Assembly: GCA_973895155.1 (NCBI GenBank)
Contig: OZ316892.1
Coordinates: 7,254,001 to 7,318,000, forward strand
Length of the DNA stretch: 64,000 bases
DNA from: Marsupella aquatica
Lineage: Eukaryota > Marchantiophyta
Direction: 5' to 3'
Shown here: positions 1 through 12,122 of the stretch, one piece after another
How positions within the stretch are numbered: the first letter of the stretch is position 1
Layout: each line of letters begins with the position of its first letter
Notes under the pieces: generated by a model
Database searches by the model: none
What the model saw: the letters and a program-made list of their open reading frames with translations, nothing else
Told to the model about the DNA's origin: nothing
Made by a program: the position numbers and the translations under genes

Positions 1-1149
1 ACTAGAACCCTTGCCCAGATGTGAGTTATGGTATGTAATTTTTGTCAGGAAAAAGGTTATTTTCAAGCAACAGAGAGAGGGGGAGTCATGGAACCAGAGT
101 TTTTGTTTGTATTTTGGGCACGTGCCACTTATGATCTACTAAAAAGCTTCTAAGCAGCAAAATGTTTGTATAGTCATATTATGGGCGTTAGATCTATGTG
201 CGGTCAGATCTGAATCATTCCTTTTCACAAATAATCACTAAAAGTATATAAAAACCTCATTGTAAGAGCAGCAAGAGTTGAGGACAGGGGTTAGTCACTG
301 AGAGTAGACTGCCCTTGGACTCCCTGAAGTGGGGTAAGGTCAGGATGGGGACCATGTTATGGAACAGGGTTTTCATTTGGAATTTCGGCAGGTGGCACCA
401 ATGACGAGCTGAGGCAAGAAATTTGTCAGTTTGCATGTCGTGGGATATTTGACAGGATTTTGGTGTCTTTTCATAACTAGTTTTGTGCCTGCCCTGTGAC
501 TTGCCAAGAAACAGGCGCATGCACCATGATGATGGGACTGATGGCGAATACATAGGGCCAAGCCAGCCAAACCCATTTTCCCAGTCGCCTCCAGATGTTT
601 GTGGATCTGGGGCACCAGTGGATAGTCACCTGTAATCCTGGCCACTATTGCCTGGAAATGAACGTTACGGCCCAAAAAGACACACCCCTTTGAAAGGCCC
701 TATAGGGCACTTCTGACTTCTTTTTCACTGGGAGAACTGGGAGGGCCAATTCTTTTTGGTAAAGACTTTAGTGACTTTTCTCTTGTATATTTGAGTGCAT
801 TAATTTTCCATAATGCACCCCTTTTTTTGAGGAGGGGATTATACAAAACACCATAAATATAATAAAAGTAAAAATTAAATATAGTTTTACCATACAAAAA
901 ACCCAGCTACACAACTACACTAGCCCCCCTACTTTGAGAATTAGAGAGATGGTCTTCGTCCCATCATGAGTAACTTCGCTTGACTTTGTTACATGTATTT
1001 TAATTGAGGCTTAGCTAGGCAACTGCCCCACGTTCTAAAGTCCGATACTTCTGCATTCAATTTCATCAGTTTATTTCATTACTCATTATTTGGCGTTGGA
1101 AATGAAAAAGACGTGGAAAAAGGGTCTGGCTTCGTTTCTCACACCAACT

Positions 1150-1182
1150 CACCACCACCACCACCACCACCACCATCATCAT
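1150..1182. repeat. CAC/CCA trinucleotide microsatellite
   Basis: About ten consecutive CAC/CCA triplets followed by three ATC triplets. The frames crossing it give poly-His, poly-Pro or (antisense) poly-Val, which explains the open frames here; there is no other sign of coding. Confidence 0.9.
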
Positions 1183-1566
1183 GGGTGTCTCCCTCCTTTC
1201 TGTATCTTTGCAATTTGCTTTCATTGGTACTTTGCTTTGGTTGCTTTCGTACTTTACTTTGTAGCTTACCATGGTGTCATGATTACCTCGGAATGTTTGG
1301 GAGGACATGTTAGTACATAATTCAAGCCTGTCATTGGAGGAAAGTCTAAATGGCACAAGAGCCTTGTGACGCGGTCTGCAAAAGGTGACAGACCATTGTA
1401 GGTATGATGGAAATGAACCCATCAGCAACAGCGATGGAGGCTACATTTTGGAGATTTTTTGTACCATACGTAAATCATCATGAGGTTGCATGCATATGTG
1501 ATTTGTTCCTATCATGTTTATCCCATGCTTCTGTTTTTTTTTATAAGGAAAGGGAGTTGTGCACAC

Positions 1567-1803
1567 GTTGAGTTTGAACACACTTGTAGCACAACCAAAG
1601 GGTCCAAAGAACTTAAATCCGAGAGGCCAAAAAAAGGGTACAAGTTCACTGGTTGAATTCAAAGACACCCTAGCAAAACCGAGAGCAAAACCCACCAGGA
1701 ACACAAACCTGATAGGCCAAGGGAAGGGTCCAGGTCCATCACTTGAATTTGAATACACCCTTAGCAAAACACAACAGGAACACAAACCCCAGAGGCAAAA
1801 TGG
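1567..1803. repeat. ~85-90 bp tandem repeat, about three diverged units
   Basis: Units begin near 1567, 1652 and 1742. Each opens with a GTTGA(A/G)TT-like block, then ACACCC-TAGCA, a GAGGCCAA-type block and AAGGGTCCA. Units differ by small indels. No gene function is suggested. Confidence 0.65.
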
Positions 1804-4800
1804 AGAATCCAGGGGGCGTCATGGCATGCCAGACAACCAAAAGAAACCCTGAGAGACCAAAGGTAGCCTTTTGAGCCAGGTATGAAACATAGCAGCCACT
1901 CCAAGATAAGCATTGGGTGAATCCAGAAGCATCGTTGCTACCAGTGGGGGCACAATGCTCCCAGCTCATACTACTATCATAGCATAGCCATTTTCAAAGG
2001 AGCCTTTTGCCAGAAGAAATTCATGGGGGTTGAGTAGGGGATTCACATGAAGTGTTCCTTTGAGTCAATCATTGTTTTGTTTTTGTTTTTGTCGTAGTAC
2101 GTCATTGTTGTTTTTGATAGCTCACTTGCCTTTGCGCACTTGTGCACTGTGGCTTTTTCCTGGAATGTGGTACCTAGTTTAATACAAAGCTCTATGATTT
2201 TTCCATTTCCAAAACCACATGGGAATTACCATGAAGAAGGTTCACAGAACTCACTCCCTTGGTTTAAAGCAAGAGTTTTTCCCCGAATGATTAGTTTTTG
2301 CCAGTCAGATTTTGCCCTCAAGTTCATGTAAGGGGGCTTTACAAAATGGTGGAGGCCGTGTAGTGTATCTCCCTCCAAAGCAAAGTGGAGGGCCAGTCTA
2401 CACACGAAATTTAAATTGCCTGACCTGAATGTGTCAGATCTGGAGATAATAAAGTCAAAGACCCTCAATAGAAATTCCTTCTAGGTCCATCTTTGGGACG
2501 GTCTGAAGAGGAAGTCTGAATTTTGACTAAAAATCATGCAAACATTAGCAGACCAGGAGCCCTAATGGGTTTTCCTGATGACCCCAAGCTCATGTAAAGT
2601 GGAGTGGACTGTTTCCACATTTTGATGGCTACCATAGGATTGCATCTCACACATAGTTTAAAAAAAAAACTGCTGCTGCCTACAATCTTTCCCCAAACAC
2701 AACACCATTGCTCTGTGTTCAAAAATAAAAAACTTTTGGTGTTCATAAAGAAAAGTACTCTCAACTCGAACACAATGTCACTCTAAAACAACACTCCGGC
2801 ATTGTGTTGAAAAAAGTTGTGTTCAAGTTGAACCCCAAACTATTTGACATATATTCAGCACATATATACTTGGTGGGTTCGTAACATCTAGCTGGTTAGT
2901 ATTAGACATATTTCAAAATTCCCCTCTGACTTTTATTCACCTTCATTGGGTTGTTTTCAGGTTTGCATTTTCTGCCCTTGGGCACTGTGATATATAAATT
3001 TCCAAAAACAAAAGGCGCCTAACCTGGAGACATGGTACCTCATAGACATGGTGCCTCAGGCAAAAGACCCGATCAAGGGGGAACAGAGCTCCCTCAGGCA
3101 AAAGACAACCAAAAAAAGGCAGGAAGCAAAGAAAGGATTACTATTTCGGAAATAGAAAAGAAAGAGACCTGACTCCCACGTCTTTTAAACCCCCCTTATT
3201 ATTACAGCACTGTGGCTACTTCTACTGTATCACCTGATCGATCTCAGGTGACTAGGGTGTACAGCTTGCGCAGGCCATCGCCAGAGAAAAGGATATGCAT
3301 GTGGGCAGCAACTCATCCGCATTAATCATCTCCTGTACAGGTTGATTCCGAGTCGATCGACGTGTGAGTCCTGGATGCTCGATCAATTTAACAAATCAAG
3401 CATTGAATTCGAAGTCCACTCGAGCCACAGCACCGGCCTGATTGCCTGAACCTCTCGCATGGCACGTCGTCTCGACTGATGAATGTCTGAGCGTCTGTCT
3501 GAAGAAAGAATCGTCGAGAATGCTTCACCAGCACCGAATCAGTACCCAAGCTGCGCCACTCGCCTCCTCTGACATCGAACCACTCATTTTCTGGACCGGC
3601 TTAGCTCCATCACGTAGTCGTCTGTGGGGTGGCTGACCGAGCTATTATCCTCCTTTCGTCGACCTTCTAGCAAAAGGATAGCTGAGTCTAATCACGTACC
3701 ATTACGACGATCTCTATCTCGAATCCCGGGCCATCAGTCATTTGGTAAGGTACCAGCCTTCTCACTCACTCACTGCTTCTTCCAGATGTATCTGTCTGGC
3801 TGACGAGAAGCATCTCAAGCAACAATTCAACAACGGAGTGGGAATTGGAATTGCCTAGAAAATTTGGCACGTCCGTCCTTCCATTTCGGGGAGGGTAATG
3901 ATTTTTACGCAAGTTCGTACCCTTGCCTTTCTGGCTTAATCTCTCACATGGACGCCAATGTTGACAATGCGTCGAAGCCGGTGATCAGACTTGATCGCAT
4001 ACAAGTCCAGTTCAATCAATTATGCTACCCAGAATTTTACTTTAAAAAACGAACTGAAACGAACAAAGCACCGAAATCAAGAATTACTGGCCCGCCCGAA
4101 ATCATACCGGTATCGGATTTGCCAGAGAAGGAATATTTACCACTCGGTTGGAGAATTCTGACTTTCATTGGCACGACTTGAAGGGATCGAGGGCTCACGT
4201 GATCACAGGTTTAGTGGTTGGCTGGTGGCCTGGTGCCGCCATAGACGACTGAGAAAATTGTTGTTGATTTGCTTGCTTAAATGTTTTTCACTCACCACAC
4301 TCCCTGGTATGTACAAGAAATGTGGCTACTTTACAGCATTTCGTCTTCACTTGCCAGTCAGTGAGAACCAGTACTAATACTCCACGAGTTGGTACGGTGC
4401 CGGTCTCACTGGTCTGTGTAGCTCTTCCCAGTTCCCACCACTTTGATCAATCCAACCAACGGTGACAAGATAGTACCTGAAGGGTCATACAGGAAAAGAA
4501 GAGTAAATGAGTCGTATGATACAGTATGATCATTATGTACAATTATGATGGGGATCAGTTTATGGAGTCGTGCCTGATAGAGTGATAGGTTATCGGAATG
4601 TACTTACGACCGTGGAATCGACGCACAAGCTCTCAATACAAGACTAGACGAGTCATCAGGCTATCCACTATTCCACTACTAGAGCAATGGGATCAGAAAC
4701 ACGCTGTCGAGGTTTCAACCGTAGATCACGGTGTGTCTGTCGGGTGAAGACTTTCGCAGGCCTATTGGGACATTCCTTCGTAAATGAATGGAATGAGGAA

Positions 4801-6829
4801 GACGTACGCACTCGAGACTGTCCTTCACATCTTGTAAAAAATGTACCACGAGGGTCCCGCAATCAATGGGCATTCGAAGGTACACGAGCAGTGTACCGCA
4901 GTGCCCCCAGTCTCCCACCACAGAGGAATCAGTGAATCACATACCTTTATTAAAAGTGGACCCGATTCGAAGCTCAGCATCATTCTATCAAATCACAAGG
5001 TCAGGGATTCGGTGTCCGAACCACCAGCTTGCGGGGCGGACGGATGCCACATGGAGATAGAGGTCGTTAATACGGAACCACTGAAATACAATTGCATATA
5101 ATGCTGAGACGGCTGATTAATTTGGAGTCCAGGACAATTGTCTGGTGATCGATGTTCGAGATGGCTTCGAGCAATATATTAGTGGAGATTATTAAGGTAG
5201 TAGAATCAACCTTGGGATTCGGCTTCCGGCGGACGGGAGGAATGGCTGGTGATTACGGTACCTGACAAAGTAATCTCATTGAAGCTTGCGTAGCTTCAAC
5301 AGTGCGAGGAAATCAGAGCCCGGATCTCCTGATTCTCTCCGAAAGTACAAGATTTGAAGCAATTTAATATATGAGAGATATATATATGGGAACAGCGAGA
5401 TGCACAGGAATCCATTCTTTACTACCTTTAGAGGTACTTGCAGCCGTAGAGAGAGATATGGAAGGGATATTTTGAGTAAGGACCTTTTTGAGAGTTCACT
5501 GCTTAGCCAGGAGAACTTTATGACAGTCTCGAACTGCTACCCGCTACCGTATCGCAACAGAATGGAAACCAGCACGGCCAGCCAAAACCCCACTATGCTG
5601 AACTGAAGGAGGAGCGAAAGCGGGAGGAGGTGACGGTGGATAGTGGAGGGACGATTGAAGCCCCTCGTTATGAAGGTACTGGAAAAGCCCGGGCCGGTGC
5701 CCCAGCGGCTCCAGGAAAGTGAGGTGCAGGAGGGGCTTCGGCAGCTTGGAAGCGATTCTTGTGGCAGCGGTCGACGGCAAAGAGTCCCGCGGCCTGCTGC
5801 AGTGGAGCAAGCACCAGCTGTACTTCGTTTTCGCAGTGGTGGATCGATGCTGTTCTGTGCGCCTCATGCCATTTGGTCGCAGGTTTGCCCAACCTTTCCC
5901 ACCCTTCTCTATGATGGTTGAATGCTTTGATTGATTCGTTCGATGAATTCGAACTTCCAGTCCCGACTTCCTGGGCGCGCCGGTAGTAAGAGGCAGGTCA
6001 TCTGTTAGGCACCGGGTAGTAGTGAATTGCCATTAGAGCATTTGCAGGAATGGAATGCAGCCCTTCGTGTATTTTGAGTCATTGATATATCGTCCCAGGA
6101 ACGTGGACCTGTTCAGTTCATGATGCTAGTTTTTGTCTGTCTGATAGATGGCGGTGAGAAAGAGCTCGTTGAACAGATCTATGGACTCACCTTGAATTGG
6201 AATTGTGCTTACAAGCGCTTGCAAGTAGTAAGCGTTCCAAACTCGGGCAACAAACTCGGGCAAGGAACCGCCGGCACTTTTGGACGAAGAGGTTGGACAC
6301 TGCACTTTGACCGTATTCGTAGACCTAGCTATCTGGCAGACATGCGACACTTAGGCACTAATATTGAGGGTGACGTCCAAGAAGAATGAACCGTGATTCC
6401 GTTACTGACAGCCATCGGCTGCCCTAAAAACGAAATCTGATCAAACTATTCACGTAGCCATTAGTCTTTCCCCTTGCAAACGAGGAACTATCAGGAACGG
6501 CCCATCCTGTGTCGAAGTAGCACCATCGCTGGCAGTCAGTGTTACGCAGCTAGTTTCTTTTGATGACTTCACCCGATCAGACAGCAGCAAACGAATTCTA
6601 GTGGAATTGTGTTACTTCCCGTCTTAAGTCTTAAGAAGACTGCACGGCTGGTTGAAATTTCCTAATATGCTAAACTTCGCTTCTGCTTCATCGAGGGAAG
6701 GTGAACTGCGTTCAATCTATTGTCATCTCATTTTGGGATACGCGGTAGCTTATCAGGTTTTGTATACAAGTCTAGCACAATATTTGATAAATTAGGTCTT
6801 AACCAGAAAGTACGCTAACAATTCAATTC

Positions 6830-8603
6830 TCGAAATTGAGAATGGAATTTCTTCTGCCAGGCTTGTTCCAAAACCTTTTTGTTAACCAGGCGCCAAATTT
6901 GCAAGAACAAAGGAGCCACCAGACACATTTAGCCAGGAGAGCTTCAATGGTGATGCAAAGCTTAAAGAACTCTGCACTCGAACCAAAAACCGGAGATAAG
7001 CTTTGCGGGCTTTCGTAATCCCTTGTTATTGAAGAATCCCCTTTGAGACATGTACATGCAAGATCAGCTCCAACTCGTCCTGGACCAGAGGACCACGATA
7101 GAAGTGACTCTAGCATATATTCCTAGGACAATTTCAGCGTAGCTTTCCAGTCCAGTGTGGAAGTTCAGCACCATTAGCCACAGATTCTTGCAGATTAATA
7201 GTTTCAAAACAAGCTAGTTAACCTTCTATCTATAGTTTCTCTACGTTGATGATCAGAGTCACTGGAAGAACTTCTGTTCATCTTCCATTCAATCCGCCGT
7301 TCCCATAGACTAGCACTACCTTTCAACTCTACCATGCCGCAGAATTTCCTACCTAAGTCTTAATACTTCATCCAATCTTCCACGTCTCAAGAAAAATTCA
7401 AGATGTCCCTTTGCTAACTTCTTACTAGAGATCCCAGATTCCAATGCCCTCGCATACAGCTCCCAAAGGAGAAACATCGTGCCGGTCATAACTTATCTTA
7501 TCTTCATGCTGATCCGGACCTGATGCGGCGTCAGCTAAAGTTTTCAGCACCTAAAATATCTGTTAAATAATTGGCATAAAGTTCATACATCCGAGCGGAA
7601 GGAACCACGTCCAGGGCATCTTCAAAAACCTCAGTTGCCCTTGTCTCGCTCTCAACATGCCGCCTGGCCAACCCTAAACCCTAAACCCCAGCTCCTTTGG
7701 TCTGCTGGGAAATCAATTTCTATACTCGCTTGAATTTGCAACTCGAGGTTTTTACTGTGAAAAGCAACACCATCAAGAGCCTCCAAGAACCGCTGCCGAA
7801 AACCGAAACTCGAGGGAATTGCCGCTATGGCAGTTCTGCACACAGATTGTGCCAATTTGTAGCTAAGCTTATCATCAAGTGAAACTTTGCCGTCGTTGTC
7901 TAAGTTATTTACCGCCCCAGCAGCCTGTTCTTCGTTACGGGTTCATTGTGCGAACCCTCCTCCGCGGGTGCTTGCTTCCCTAAGATGGTTCGAGGCCCAG
8001 GGCAAATCGACGGGATTTGAGCTTCTGGATGTACGTAAGCTCCATCCGAAAATACTCTAGCCAAAGATTCTCTGCGTGGGAGCAAATACGGAGCATGATT
8101 CGTGCCCTTGCTGCCTTCACATAAAGCCTATGTTCGAATTCCGATGCCGCTGCGTACATCCACAACCCTGGAACTTCTGGATGGAGCTGCAAGCATTTCG
8201 TTGTCGCTTCTGCATTTTCCTGGGGGCCTGATCCTTGCCATACTCGAGATACTGCATCCAGATATTCAAATCTCCTTTGTATCTCGTCCGAGCCCGCTCG
8301 AATTTTGCATGATACGCATGCTGTTAGCTTTCTCGCACAGAGTGCTTCCAATTTTCCCCTGTGCCCTTCAGATCCCTGAGAAGAGCCTTCTTCCACAATC
8401 TCCTCAATGCCTCCAGCTTCTTCTCAAACTCTATGTACTGAAAAATAAATCCGCTTATCGGCGGAATGCCGCTTCAACAAGTACTCGAAATCACTCTTCT
8501 TCACTATCGCCTTAATCTCCTTCCTCGTGAACAAACCTCGCTTCTCCGAGTCGTCCAGCTCTGGCACCATACGCTCCAAGTGGTACTGCACCATGTCCGC
8601 CAT
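6830..8603 (-). pseudogene. UTP6: UTP6-like processed pseudogene (U3 snoRNP-associated HAT-repeat protein)
   Basis: UTP6 is a HAT-repeat subunit of the small-subunit processome for 18S rRNA maturation in the nucleolus. Reading leftwards from an ATG at 8603-8601, the frame begins MADMVQYHLERMVPELDD and contains KRGLFTRKEI and FEYLLKRHS, the family's N-terminal signature. Later fragments in shifted frames include YIEFEKKLEALRR, GDLNIWMQYLEYGKD, TKCLQLHPEVPGLWMYAAA, ENLWLEYFRMELTYIQKLK and, further left, LARRHVESETRA, DALDVVPSARMYELYANYL and EFFKLCITIEALLAKC. At least three frame changes and several in-frame stops break it. Homology runs on without obvious introns, which suggests a retrocopy. 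The left boundary is soft. Family assignment is firm for 7980-8603 and moderate beyond. Confidence 0.85.
7671..7688. repeat. Interstitial plant-type telomere repeat inside the UTP6 pseudogene
   Basis: ACCCTAAACCCTAAACCC on the plus strand, i.e. two TTTAGGG units on the other. It lies between the codon for W of DQRSW and LARRHVESETRA of the UTP6 homology, so it looks like a local insertion or replacement, not ancestral coding sequence. Confidence 0.85.
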
Positions 8604-8819
8604 TGCTGTAGCTGCACTGGCACCACGAGTGTAACCCTAATCCTTTCAGATCAAAATCAGAAACCCAAAAATAACCTTGCAGTCCAAAGTCAGCCCTCGA
8701 GTGCAATCAACATCCCCAAAGTTTCTTTCGTTTTATCTACCCAATATGCAATATTCTGATGTGCTACTCGTCGAAGCTTAAAGACTGGCAGAGAACTCCC
8801 GGCGGAGTTCATGCCATGT

Positions 8820-9080
8820 TCACAGGAAGGGGTGATTCAAAGCGAGCAAGCCGGAGCTATTTCTGGTAGCGCCTATCAAAAGATAGGTACGGAAGTATTT
8901 CTCTGGAGTCTGGATGGTGAACTCCAGCTCACCAGCTGTTAGAGGAGACACTCGCTCGACCGGACACCAGAGATAGTCATCGCACACGAGGGATCGATCA
9001 TAGCTGAGGTCGGACAGAGGCACAGCAGCACTGATGATGGTGGTAAGGAAAATCAACACGAGTCTTTCACACAGGGACAT
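8820..9080 (-). CDS. Unassigned small ORF with signal-peptide-like N-terminus
   Basis: An 86-codon frame from a real ATG (9080-9078). It starts MSLCERLVLIFLTTIISAAVPL, with a hydrophobic core and small residues near position 20, as in a secretory signal. The rest has two cysteines (VCDDYLWCP) and no family I recognise. Another open frame lies upstream on the same strand (9446-9162) and contains a donor-like AAG/GTACGT near 9225, so this could be the end of a two-exon gene. Equally it may be chance; there is no independent support. Confidence 0.22.
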   Translation of the reverse strand: MSLCERLVLIFLTTIISAAVPLSDLSYDRSLVCDDYLWCPVERVSPLTAGELEFTIQTPEKYFRTYLLIGATRNSSGLLALNHPFL

Positions 9081-9784
9081 TGGAAGCTCGGAACCGACCT
9101 ATGTTGATTTGATTGATCGAACTTGAGAGCAGAGCTGCAGACGTACATCCTGGGAATTTATTTAGTTTAGTCTGGGGTACCAGTACCTGCGAGGGAGTTG
9201 GAGACCAGGCCTAGTACATACGTACCTTTCTTCAATGTGCAGCCAGGCCGCGGGGATCGAAGCCATACTATGCCAAGGCAGCTTTAATTGATCTACGGTG
9301 ACTGAGGCAAAATTGTAAAATGAGACACCGTCTACCATACTCATGTCCTTGAGTTGCTTTGTAAAGCTTTCTTTGTAGGGTAGCAAGACAAGACTGTAAG
9401 GATCGACTGTAGCTTGCTCGCAATTGTCGAAGAGCCAACAATACATAGTTGATTTAGGGGAAGCCCTGTCTGATACTTAATATGTATAATTCAGGATAAG
9501 TTTTTCAAGTTTTTACATTCTGGGTTTATGTTGAGGGAGGACCAAACAAAGTAGAATGAAGAAAAAGCAAAAGAGATCCAAACGGGACAAACATCAACCT
9601 TGAAAGAAGCCTGCAAAGGTAAACCCCAAAAACCTAGAGCGAGAGTAAAAAGGAAAAAGAGGGATAGCATCTAAATAGAGATACAATCTTCTAAAGATGA
9701 CTCTCTTTCTCTTGTCAGTTTTCACTCAGAGGTCTAACTGATGTACAGTATAAAAGAGCATAAAAGAGAGTTTTGCTTCAGTCT

Positions 9785-9960
9785 GTCAGAGTTGTAAAAG
9801 TCTATCACAGGTGCGTTGCAAAAGTCTATCAACTAAGCAGATTGGCAAAAGTGGTTTTGCTGCAGTCCATCAGAGTTACAAAAGTCTATCAGAACTGAGT
9901 AAAGTCATCAACGCTTTCCAAGGAAAAGCCTATCAAAGCAGAGTTGTAAAAGTCTATATT
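9785..9960. repeat. Degenerate repeats of an AGTTGTAAAAGTCTATCA motif
   Basis: The core AAAAGTCTAT(C/A) occurs at least four times between about 9795 and 9957, usually preceded by CAGAGTTGT or CAGAGTTAC. Spacing is irregular. It generates the long open frame that crosses this stretch, so that frame is unlikely to be a gene. Confidence 0.6.
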
Positions 9961-11997
9961 TCAGAGATTACGGCAAACCGTGGAGGTACGTCCAAGCTTC
10001 AATTTCGATATATTATATCACAGGTAATGTGTACCTGCCTGCCCGCTGCAATTCGCAGTGAGTCGGGCATACTCGGGGGCATACTTCTTTCGTTATTTTA
10101 CAGAAGCTCGGAGTGTGGGGGACTGACTCCGCACACGCGGTCCTCTTCGTATCAAATGAAGTTCAAGTTTCAAGGCACAGTCAGCAATGAGAGTGAGCAA
10201 ACACGGGCACTCTTCAGCACGGTGGGTATCATGGACGGGAGTGGTCGACGAGAAGATGGAAAGACAGGTTCGTGTGTTCGGGTCGGGCGGCGCGGGATCT
10301 GAATCTCTGGAATCCTGGAAAAGGAAAGGGAGTTCGAGGCAATGCAGCAGCAGTACTGCTATTGTCGAGCGATCAGTGTGAGATGGCCGACACATCCTCG
10401 ACACCAGATATCAGCCAGATTGAAGGCACGCGTACCGATTAAGCTACCAGGAGCCTACAATAGTTTCCAACAACTACTTGACTGTCCTGTACGCAAACCT
10501 TTCTGTCAAGTATTTGCAGGGAGGAGATCGCGGGAGCTAACAGGAGATCGCAGGAAATCTCTGTCTTGCCGGAGTGCCTGTCAGCAGCAAGAAGGCATTT
10601 ATCCAGGGGATCATGACGCATGCAATCATGTTTACAGAGAAGAGTAGGTCGGCAGGAGATTAGTTCGACCTGAATAAAATTTCCCCACAAAGTGATCACA
10701 ACTGGCATGCCGGTCACTCAGTTTTTATACCAGAAATACTCGGGAAATACTACTATACTACTACCGTAGGGTTTTCCGGACCGAATGCCTAGTTGCACGA
10801 GGTTTATGTTTTTCTTCTTTGCACTGTTATATATATGGTTTATGGTTTATGGTTTTTATTCTTTTGCACTGTTACATATATGGTTTATCGTAGTCTGGAA
10901 TTGTGTTCAATTATGAATTAAAAAACTTTACTATTTCCTATTCTATAATTAAAAGTGAAAGACAAATGACTGAAGATTTTTTGTAAAAGCTTATTAGCCA
11001 TCGTATAATTCAGCTGTCACAAAAGTCCAGGGTTATAAGACCCTTTTTTCCATGTGGTGCGTCAATGCTTTAATCCCAGATTTGAAAGATAACAAACATG
11101 ATTGGCAGCTGGAAAAGCTTGAGGACTCAATGCAAAAAGGATCCACACGGCTTGTTTAATTATCATAATGGTGCTGAAATATCAGAAGGGGAGAGTTGCT
11201 GTCTGAATTCAGAGTGCAAGGGGGCCCAAACGGGACCATTAAGTTTCATACCATGCAAGAATTTCAAGAGTCACCTTGAGGTTGTTCCCTTATCCGCCCA
11301 CAAAAAAACAAACAAACACAAGCGACTTTCAAGAGTCCAAGGTAAACAGATGTCTTGCCGTTTACTTTCATATAAAGTTCAATTTTACAGGTTAAATTGA
11401 ATCACCTTGATTAGCTGCAACCAGAATACCAATCGTGGTCGTGCATCTTCATAACTAACACAGTCATTGCACATTGCATCTCTCGAAATCCGAGATCTAT
11501 TTAATTCCTTGTTCTATTACTTGAATGTAAAGTTATTGAGATGTTAATACAGTTATGAAGCCCACTGGCATCACTCAAATGACAAAATCAATGTCCGTCT
11601 CGATTTCCTACCCATTGATAATGGAGTGCGACGTGCAGCGATCTGGCCGTGACATATGGGATTCTGGGAACGGAATTCATAGCTTTAATAAAGTCTAGTT
11701 AGTTGGAACGCCAACATCGATCGACCATTGTCCGGTAAATTTTGAGAACTACTCAATGTATGGTGCACATTGAAATTGCCAGCCACGGGAAGCAGCACAC
11801 GAATTTGGGGAAGCTGGGCCTCGGGATGTATGTAATCATCTGATAATTATCATGATTGCCCAGAGTCCGGGACAAAGTGGACCTGGCAGTCACTTCGATA
11901 AAGACCATGTACTGATCGAGATGTTCTCAATAAAGGACACGACATCACTAGTTTCATTGTGGACTTTTCGGCAGCTCGCTTTCCAGAGAGTCCAATA

Positions 11998-12122
11998 GGT
12001 TTCCTTTCCTTTCTGGTCCCGATATGATTATGAAGACATGAATTGCAGCTCTCTATAGATCATTTTCCTTTCCGGTCCATTTGAGATTATCAAAACATAA
12101 ATCACAGCTATCTATAGAAAGC
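11998..12122. repeat. ~62 bp tandem duplication
   Basis: Two adjacent units share TTTCCTTTC(C/T)GGTCC, GATTAT-AA-ACAT-AAT and GCAGCT/ACAGCT-TCTATAGA. The units are clearly related but diverged, so the duplication is old. Confidence 0.65.

Larger units (their letters stand above)
1..6829. other. Gene-poor spacer, left end
   Basis: No reading frame here resembles a known family. Open frames are short, often lack an ATG, and overlap on both strands. The stretch holds a CAC/CCA microsatellite and a ~90 bp tandem repeat, listed separately. A GC-rich patch near 5640-5930 stays open in more than one frame and ends at a donor-like CAG/GT near 5882; it could be a lost exon, but no homology is recognisable by eye. 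Confidence 0.6.

Noticed and set aside
1066-1428. Open frames across the CAC/CCA microsatellite
   Set aside because: The frames exist only because the trinucleotide run has no stops; no other coding sign.
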